In this document: piece after piece, positions 57,172 through 64,000 of the stretch
Layout of the letters: each line of letters starts with the position of its first letter
Numbering within the stretch: the first letter of the stretch is position 1
The notes under the pieces: generated by a model
Databases searched by the model: none
What the model saw: the letters and a program-made list of their open reading frames with translations, nothing else
Told to the model about the DNA's origin: nothing
Made by a program: the position numbers and the translations under genes
From: Tillandsia leiboldiana
Lineage: Eukaryota > Streptophyta > Magnoliopsida > Poales > Bromeliaceae
DNA length: 64,000 nucleotides
Assembly: GCA_029204045.2 (NCBI GenBank)
Contig: CM055073.1
Location: forward strand, 22,700,502 to 22,764,501
Direction of reading: 5' to 3'

Positions 57172-58490
57172 TGCCACCACATACGGAGATGCGGTTGTCT
57201 CGACTCGAGCCAGGAGAGGGCTCTAGGTCGAGCGAGGTACGCGAGTTGCGAGAACAGATGACTGCGCTTATCGGCGTGGTCTAGTAGCAGGCGGAAGCTT
57301 CCCATCGGCAGGAAGACGCATTCCGGCGCCTAGAGGAGGTGTCGAGGCGACAAGCGGAGCATAATGAGAGGCTCCGGGGGACTGTTAGCGCAGCAAGCTT
57401 AGGCTGCTGGGACAGCACACGAGAGAACGGTGTCGCCGCCTGTTATGGCAGCAGTTGAGGGTACAACAGTGGCCGCCGAGCCTATGTCGGCGCTCCCTGC
57501 ACATCCAGTCGGAGTCGCGAGGGAGGAGTTTGAGGAGCTCCATTCTACGAAGCATTGTTCTTACAGTGCTAATCAGCAGATGGAGGAAGACTTTAGGAAC
57601 CTCCGCCGGGGGAACCGCTCGGTGCAGGAGTATGAGTGCGAGTTCGCTCGCATTGTCAGCTGCCTCCCCTCCGTCGTGCGCAGCGAATGGGGTAAGGTGC
57701 GGCGTTTTGAGCGCGGCCTATGGCCCAATATTTATTCAAAAGTCCAGCCACTCAACATCTTGACCTATCAGGAGATCGTGGATTGTGCCCGCTTGGTGGA
57801 GCGGGGTGTTGCCGTGTTGCGCCAGGAGCGCAAGGCTTGTTCGAAGGGCAAGAGAAAGGAGAAGAAGAGACAATCAAGCAGCCTTGGTGGTCAAGGTAAT
57901 TGCAAACGGGCCCCTAAGCTATCGCGACAGCAACACCACCCTTGAGAGCCTCGAGAGCCTATTGCCCCCGAGAGGTGTGTGATTTGTGGTGGACCACACC
58001 GACCGGCCCAGTGCTAGGAGCGCGATAGGAGATGTTACAAGTGTGGTCGGCCGGGCCACATGGCTCGGCAGTGTCGTGGGGACAGGGAGATAGAGCATCG
58101 TTGGTCTCCAAGAAGCCCTGAGGAACAGTCTGGCCCCATACAGTTCCCGAGGCAGTCACGACAGCAATCGCAGTCGCAGGGACCCCCTAGTCCTCGTCTG
58201 TGAGTGTGATGTGTGATTGGTGGCGGCATTCACTGCCCGCACCAGTGTGTGCACCGGGACGGAAGGTGCTTCAAGTGTGGCCCACCGGGCCACGTGTTGG
58301 CGGACTACGGGAGAGGACTTCCACTAGTTTCGCCGGTGGTTTCGGTACCATTTCCGTCGCGGCGACATGATACACCGCAAAGGGCACCGGGTGGGCAGAC
58401 TTTCGCCACTTGGGCGGAAGATGAACCGGCGGCGGAGGACACCGGAGCAGGTTTGGATTATTTAAAGCAATTACATAAGGCATAACTATT
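57172..58490 (+). pseudogene. gypsy gag of P, broken, with two zinc-knuckle copies
   Basis: ATG at 57172 opens MPPHTEMRLSRLEPGEGSRS, a coiled N-terminus broken by two stops. A 171-codon open stretch (57430-57945) contains the gag core (MEEDFRNLRRGNRSVQEYEC, RFERGLWPNIYSKV), shortened before the core. Zinc knuckle CYKCGRPGHMARQC lies near 58036-58077 and a decayed second knuckle CFKCGPPGHVLADY near 58268-58310. The frame is interrupted between them. No protease or RT follows; G2 LTR sequence resumes near 58500. Confidence 0.78.
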
Positions 58491-59001
58491 ATGAGCATTG
58501 CATCATGGTTGGACTGGTCGTTGCAATTGTGTGCGAGAAAGTGTCAGCTAGTCTGCTGGCAAGTGGGTCCGGCGAGGTCCGGCGGTGACTCGGTAAAAGG
58601 CCGACTTTCGAGGGTTGGCGATCGCTATGTTGCGAAAGCTAGGTTACGTTGGCCTAAGGGTTGGAACGGGGGAGACTTACGGGCCGGGTGGCGAAAATTC
58701 GCTCCTGGTGACGGTAGTGATCGAATGAGGCTAGATCGCTACCGTAGGGTGAGTGTCGATCACCAGGTTTGGTGAATCGTTCTTGCGGTGCCTCAGCCCA
58801 GATTGGGGGAGTGCACATGAGCCGTAGTTGTGATTAAGTAAGCCGCTTAGCATTGTGGGTTTTGTAGGTTGACATAGGGGCGTAGGACGCTCAATTTCTT
58901 AGGGTGCTCATGGAGCACAAGTTGTCGTTCTAACCTTACACTTCTTTCTTATCGTTTTTCCTCATGACTATGGTATGTCGGTAGGTTGGATGTTAGTCAC
59001 G

Positions 59002-59175
59002 GTTATTGTAACGCCATACTATGTTATTGTTATATTTGACCTTTGGGTCGGTTTCTCCTATACATCACTTGGGCGATTATTTGTCACGGTTATTGTAACG
59101 CCATAGTATGTTATTGTTACATTTGACCTTTGGGTCGGTTTCTCCTATACATCACTTGGGCGACTATTTGTCGCG
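59002..59175. repeat. 87-bp tandem duplication in LTR G2
   Basis: GTTATTGTAACGCCATA at 59002 recurs at 59089 with TTTGACCTTTGGGTCGG and CATCACTTGGGCGA; only a few substitutions. Confidence 0.88.
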
Positions 59176-60310
59176 GGAGGAGGTTTTGGATCTGATATTG
59201 TGATTTGTCATTGCTCATGGCTCTTGTCATGCATACCAGCGGTTTGGCCACCACACAGGTGTACTTTTCCGGAGAGGTGGTTTGATGGACTCGTGATCCC
59301 TACGCGGTTTTCTTTTGCGTGAGGGGACCCCATGCAGTCATTGCAGTTTTGCGGCTATTACGATTGGGGTTGTTTTGCACCGGCTTATGAGCGGGGTATG
59401 ACAGTTTGCTTGAGGTCAATTGACCGAAATGGTGATATGGCAGTATTGCAGCTATTGTGATTGGGGTGGTTTACACCCGTTTGCCTGAGGTCAGCTGACC
59501 GACATGGCGGTGATGTTGGATGACAGTGATGTGGTATACGACTCGTGGGATAGTTTTGGTAGCCATATGGTATTCTAGCTTTTTGGTATACGGTTGGGTG
59601 TTCTTTCGCTATTACAGTACCTCGTTTATAGACTACTTGCTTTTTCTTATCATAGATTGTTACTGACTCCCACTGTGTGACAGGTTCAGTCGGGAGTGGG
59701 GATCAGGACGGTGGTGAGGACGCTACTTAGTGAGATGTAGATTCTTCCTCGATCAGGTATGCCCTTACTTCTTTAACTGTTGGTTATTTCCATTCTGGTC
59801 GGCATCTGTGCATGCGGATGAAGATATTGTGGATGATGTGGATGTTGAGACAGTTTTGAGTTTTTGGTAGCTAGTTACTATTTGGAACTATGCTTTCAGT
59901 CCATGGTTTTACGGATGCGTCGTGCGGGCGCGGAGCTTTTAAAATATAAAAAGGATTTGCGAAAATGTTTTGAAAACTGAGTGTCGTGTGGGCACTGTTT
60001 TTAAACCCTATGGATTTATCCTTTCAAACTTATAATACGCCAGGTGGGCGTTGGTTTTAAATGAATGATTTAATTTTATTGAATTTTGGCACTATGTGTC
60101 TGTAATGTTTGTGGTTGATGTATATATGGTTGCAACACCGTGCATATGCAGGGGAGACTCTATCCGTGTGTATAGAGATATCTTGTATATGTGGCGGGTC
60201 TGTGCACGTGCCAGAGCGGGAAAAAAAAATCCAGCAGTTTTCGCTTTAAAATTGTTCCCGGGGCGAAAATCCGGCAGTTTTCGTTTTGAAATTGCTCCCG
60301 GGGCGTCACA

Positions 60311-60552
60311 AAGAATGAAAAGGTTAGTAAAATAACATAATAAATTGTTAATTTGTTATCTTCTTTGGTAAGACTTAATCATTATATATACTGTAGAGAA
60401 AGTGAGTATTCGCCTATTGAGACTGTTACACCTTGCTCGATTAGTAGTGTGCCACCAACGACCACATGTGTGCCACCTACGACCACACACACGCAAGCCA
60501 CAACCTCACGTGGACAATGCATGACCTCCCGTCTAGAACCAAGGATGTCTCA
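60311..60552 (+). pseudogene. MURA-like transposase, continuation between LTR G2 and LTR K
   Basis: Immediately after the second AAGAA copy, coding continues for a few codons to an apparent donor (AAAAG|GTTAGT). After a short intron it continues as ESEYSPIETVTPCSISS and a Thr/Pro-rich linker. LTR K interrupts it at 60553. The rest lies outside the window. Confidence 0.5.
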
Positions 60553-63500
60553 TGTCACGCCCCGGGTGTAAACCAGAACCCGGGGCCGTCTACAGATCCG
60601 CCGTGCACACAGTATTTCCCATGTACACGAAGCGTCAACAACCTGCTCAGATAAGAAAGATATAATAAAAGAGCAATAAAAACAGAGCTGAACTAAAAGA
60701 CTAATACATCTCAGACTGAAGCTGGATATAAAATACAATACATCCGTATAAATGATACATCAGTCTCTCCCAGCTCACAAATAATAAATACAACCTGCTG
60801 GCAAAAGCCAGTCCCAACAGTGAAAGTACAACCGTCTGAGGAAAACATGGGTACACCAACAGTCCAGCTAACACGCTCATCCTGCCTCGAGATCTATCTA
60901 CTCAGCCGTCCTCTCTCCTCGACCCGCCACTGAAAGCCCAGTAGCACCCGCAGAAGACACTGCAAAACAAGGGGAAAGGAAAAGAGGAAAGAAGAATGGG
61001 GTTGAGAACTACTAGTAAACCAGTAGCCTCCCCTAGTGGGTAAAACCTCAAACTCTGACACGCCCACTAGGTCTACCAGAGGCAAAAGAAATAAGGGTGG
61101 TATGCAATGGGTATGACTACTGATGAGAAGCTACCACAAGTATGCCTCTAAATATTGAGCTAAAAGAATGGCTGAAAGTATGCATCAGAATATAAATGCC
61201 TGCCTGAATAACCAAATCCGACCACCAGTAGACACTGGTACTGCCTGCTCTGCCTGCCGCAACGGGTATGCCAGCCTATGCATAACACCGAAGCAAAGGA
61301 GTCTCAAGGACTCAAAGTCTGTCTGACGCGCACTCCGGAGTGGCACTCGTGGGGAGCGACCCACACGAGGAAAAGTATCTCAGTAACCCAAGTATCATAA
61401 ATCAACAGGACTGGATCATGACTATGATCAAAGTGGGAAAACCCATCCACTAAAGAAAGACCCGATCTCAACCTGGTGCAAGATAGACAAACCGTGGGAA
61501 CTGCATCCACAAGAGACCCGATACCCAATCTGATGCATAAGAAATCTCCGGTCAACCGCCCAATGTCCGCGGTTGCCGCAATACCCTGCCTGTCCCAAAA
61601 CCCAAGAACCTGACTACACTATCCTATCCACATGCTCGAGCACGAGCTGCAAATACTCTGAGCCTCAAATGAAAGGAGAAAAGAATAACAAAAATGGTTT
61701 CTCCTATGTCAATTCCAGCATGATAGTGTAGCAGAAAAAGGTGGCCTATCTAGGTGACCATACAAGCATGCAAATGTCCCAAGATGGTATATATAAAATA
61801 AAGCAGATATCGATATGATCTTACCTTGCTAAAGCATGCTGATAAATGCATAAGGACAGTAAATAGGAGATAACCTGTGCCTGTCTATACCTCATGCCCA
61901 AGCCCACAATTTATTAATTTGCCTTCTAATCATAGAAGCTACTCCAATGCCTAGTGGGTAATCAAAAGTAGGGGTTCACAACAACACCCATGATCACAAA
62001 CATGTCCCACATATGACATCTGGTCCACCGCCTACTATCCGCGGTAGCCATAATACCCCAGAAGCTAAAATCCAGGCCCCGGCTACACTATGCCAATCCC
62101 TTGCTCACACCCGAGCAACAATTAGTCACCTGACTAAAGAATAGGGGGAGAAGAAGCAAATAGGTCTCTTCTAAATCAAATCCCAACATAAAGGGTAGCA
62201 ATAAGAAATGGCCGTACAAAATGTCCAAATAAGCCCGCCTGTGTCCTCATGAGAGACAGGAGAAAATGTGACAAATAGTGGTTCGACCAGTGTATCAATT
62301 AATAGCTTTACCTGGGTATAATCATCATGCTAAAATCATAATCCGACCACACCTGTCTATAATCTGCTAATCACCCTCATATAAACCATCCCCCTATGCC
62401 TGTCCAAAATATCCTCAAGTGGTGCTCTCCCACAAGACATTTTATAATATCCCATCATAAAAGTAAATCCCCCATGCTAAGTTAAATGCCAATAATATTC
62501 CCATAAGCATGTATAAGTTCCAACCACTAACAAGTTTCCACTACAGTGTTTTCCAGATGATAAGCTCGCAATTATTTTAGTTAAACATGCATGTCTACTA
62601 AGTGAGCATTCAAAATGTCCAATAGAGAAGATCTCTCTAATATTCCTAGTGGGTAAGTCAGACAAGAGGGATATAGCAACCACCCACCTGAAGTGCGAAC
62701 TGTCCGGACCCGTACAGCTAAAAATACCAAAAACTCCAAACCCTCGCTCCAACAAGTTCAGCGCACCCGTAACACTCCTGGTACAATACAAAATCCACTA
62801 AACACACTTAGGCTCCCAAATAATGCTCTTACAATCACATACAATATCTGTCCCAAAACTGCTAAATTTCCACCTGCAGAAAGTGCCCAGAAAATTCCCA
62901 GAAAAATACCACAGCGATCCTCGCGTCGATAGCTTCGCAACGGTAGCTTGCACGTCCAAATCTGAGTCCGGTAAGTCAAGTTATAAATTCGGCAAGGGGG
63001 GTATATTCATACAAAATCTGTGCTAAAAAACTGTGCACTGTTCACAGAGAAAAACAGAGATTTCACCTCGAAATAAATCTCAAGAAATTCCAAGAAAAAT
63101 ATGAGCGCGTTCCTTGCGATCCGTAGATGAAAAAGTTGTACAAGCTCGTCTCCGTGTGACGCTCGTGCGCGAAGATATTGCCTCCCCAATCCGCTGCTGT
63201 CCCAAAATCCCTCACAGAAAAAGGGGGACCATTAATGCCTCAGGATCCGAGCCAAGAAGTCGAAATGAGAATGAGTGATCAAAATAAAAGATGAAGCCCT
63301 ACCTCTTAGGAGTCTGTCGGTGCAAAAATCACAGAAGAAGGGTCTCGGGGTAGCCCAGGAGAGCTAAAACACCGCTGCTGCGCCGAAGAAGAACACAGGA
63401 ACCACAACGTCGCGCCGCACCGTAAAATCCAAAACCTTGGGATGCGTGCACTCAGAAATTCCGAAACTCTGCAGCAAGAACCAGAACTCGAAGATGAAAA

Positions 63501-64000
63501 TCTTCACTGAAGGGAGCTCGGGGAGATGGAGCTTCGAAGTGGCAAAAACGGCTAAGTGAAACTCCCTCGGATGGCAACCTTGAAGAAAACCAAACCAAAC
63601 AATTCCCTAAATACCAGATAAGTCCCCAAAACACGGGACAGCCGTAGAAGGCCACTCAAACGCCGCCACATGTCCCATTCCGAAGTCAACAGCGCACAGT
63701 GCGCGGCGTCAGCGCGGCATGGCGCGCGCGTGCGCACTCGGCCCGAGGCAACCAACACTGTTCCGTGGACCGGGTGCACAGAGCCGACCAATCACACCAT
63801 GCCACGGGACACCCTTCGGTCCACCGTGCACCCGAAGAAATCCCATGGACCGCGTCTCCTGGACCAACGAACCATAATCCGCCACGTGGCACCGCCCTGG
63901 TGCACGCCCGCCGCCGTGGACCGCGCGCCTGCCCGCGCCCCTGCGCGCCTGCCCGCGGCCTGCCCGCGCCGCCTGCCGCCGCCTGCCGCCTGCCCGAGGC
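60553..64000 (-). mobile_element. gypsy LTR K, inverted, running off the right edge
   Basis: The minus-strand 3' end ACCCGGGGCGTGACA is at 60553. Inward, ATCCGCCGTGCACACAG and CGAAGCGTC parallel LTR M. CCGGTCAACCGCCCAATGTCCG (split at 61552 onward) and GGTTTCTCCTA repeats also occur in M at about 48290-48470. The right end becomes GC-rich CTGCCCGC repeats. No internal domain is visible, so LTR alone or full element cannot be decided. Confidence 0.75.

Larger units (their letters stand above)
39700..60310 (+). mobile_element. gypsy LTR G2 with nested insertions, 20.6 kb
   Basis: Starts TGTAATAACAAC after AAGAA (39695-39699) and ends CCCGGGGCGTCACA before AAGAA (60311-60315). The first 2 kb (39700-41685) match the 5' part of G1. 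The last part (roughly 58.5-60.3 kb) matches the 3' part, with no overlap between them, so this is one LTR split by insertions. Nested inside are G3, L1 with M, and P. The host MURA-like frame continues on both sides of the AAGAA copies. Confidence 0.75.

Overview
The window is nuclear DNA from a flowering plant. It holds one conserved host gene with GT-AG introns, set among plant transposable elements of nearly every class (Ty1-copia, Ty3-gypsy, PIF-Harbinger, hAT, Mutator-like, foldback MITEs, a possible SINE). The species cannot be fixed from the sequence.

The host gene is a plant eIF5-mimic protein (5MP/BZW family: N-terminal region, MIF4G-like HEAT repeats, W2 domain) on the minus strand. 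Six exons lie at 32220-32224 (start codon), 31797-31820 (a 24-nt microexon), 20652-20757, 20047-20115, 17910-18403 and 15832-16093. They join in frame into 320 codons with no stop. The last exon, which should complete the W2 domain, was not found in the window. Intron 6 therefore appears to run beyond position 1 (more than 15.8 kb). Intron 2 is 11 kb. Both are long because transposons are nested in them.

1-15.8 kb (intron 6): a degraded gypsy element Q on the plus strand (5' LTR 1441-8158, PBS, gag and protease relics, an RT scrap, 3' LTR 14072-15025). Its 5' LTR is split by a hAT-type MITE and by a young Ty1-copia element (2359-7648) with an unusual integration structure. Its interior holds a hAT fragment and two arrays of short inverted repeats (11400-12070 and 12270-13310).

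16-32 kb: introns 5 to 1 with MITEs, and in intron 2 a solo gypsy LTR G1 (22169-30704, TSD ATATA). G1 is itself split by a second LTR H (25245-30225), which carries (TA)n arrays and three foldback MITEs.

32.3-64 kb: upstream of the gene a Mutator-like transposase gene has been broken up. A PIF-Harbinger element (33412-39281, TSD TAA) with an uninterrupted transposase and Myb-like gene sits in its first codons. A 20.6-kb block of nested gypsy LTRs (39700-60310, TSD AAGAA) follows. A further LTR (60553 to the right edge) cuts off the rest. Inside the 20.6-kb block are solo LTRs G3 (41686-44175) and M (46890-50775, TSD GTAAT), gypsy element L1 (from 44973) and the gag region of gypsy element P (to about 58490).

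Apart from the 5MP gene, everything supported here is transposon-derived. The only element with all its coding parts apparently intact is the Harbinger. The most unexplained signal is the run of about 14 hairpins with a shared TATATG loop core and covarying stems at 11400-12070.
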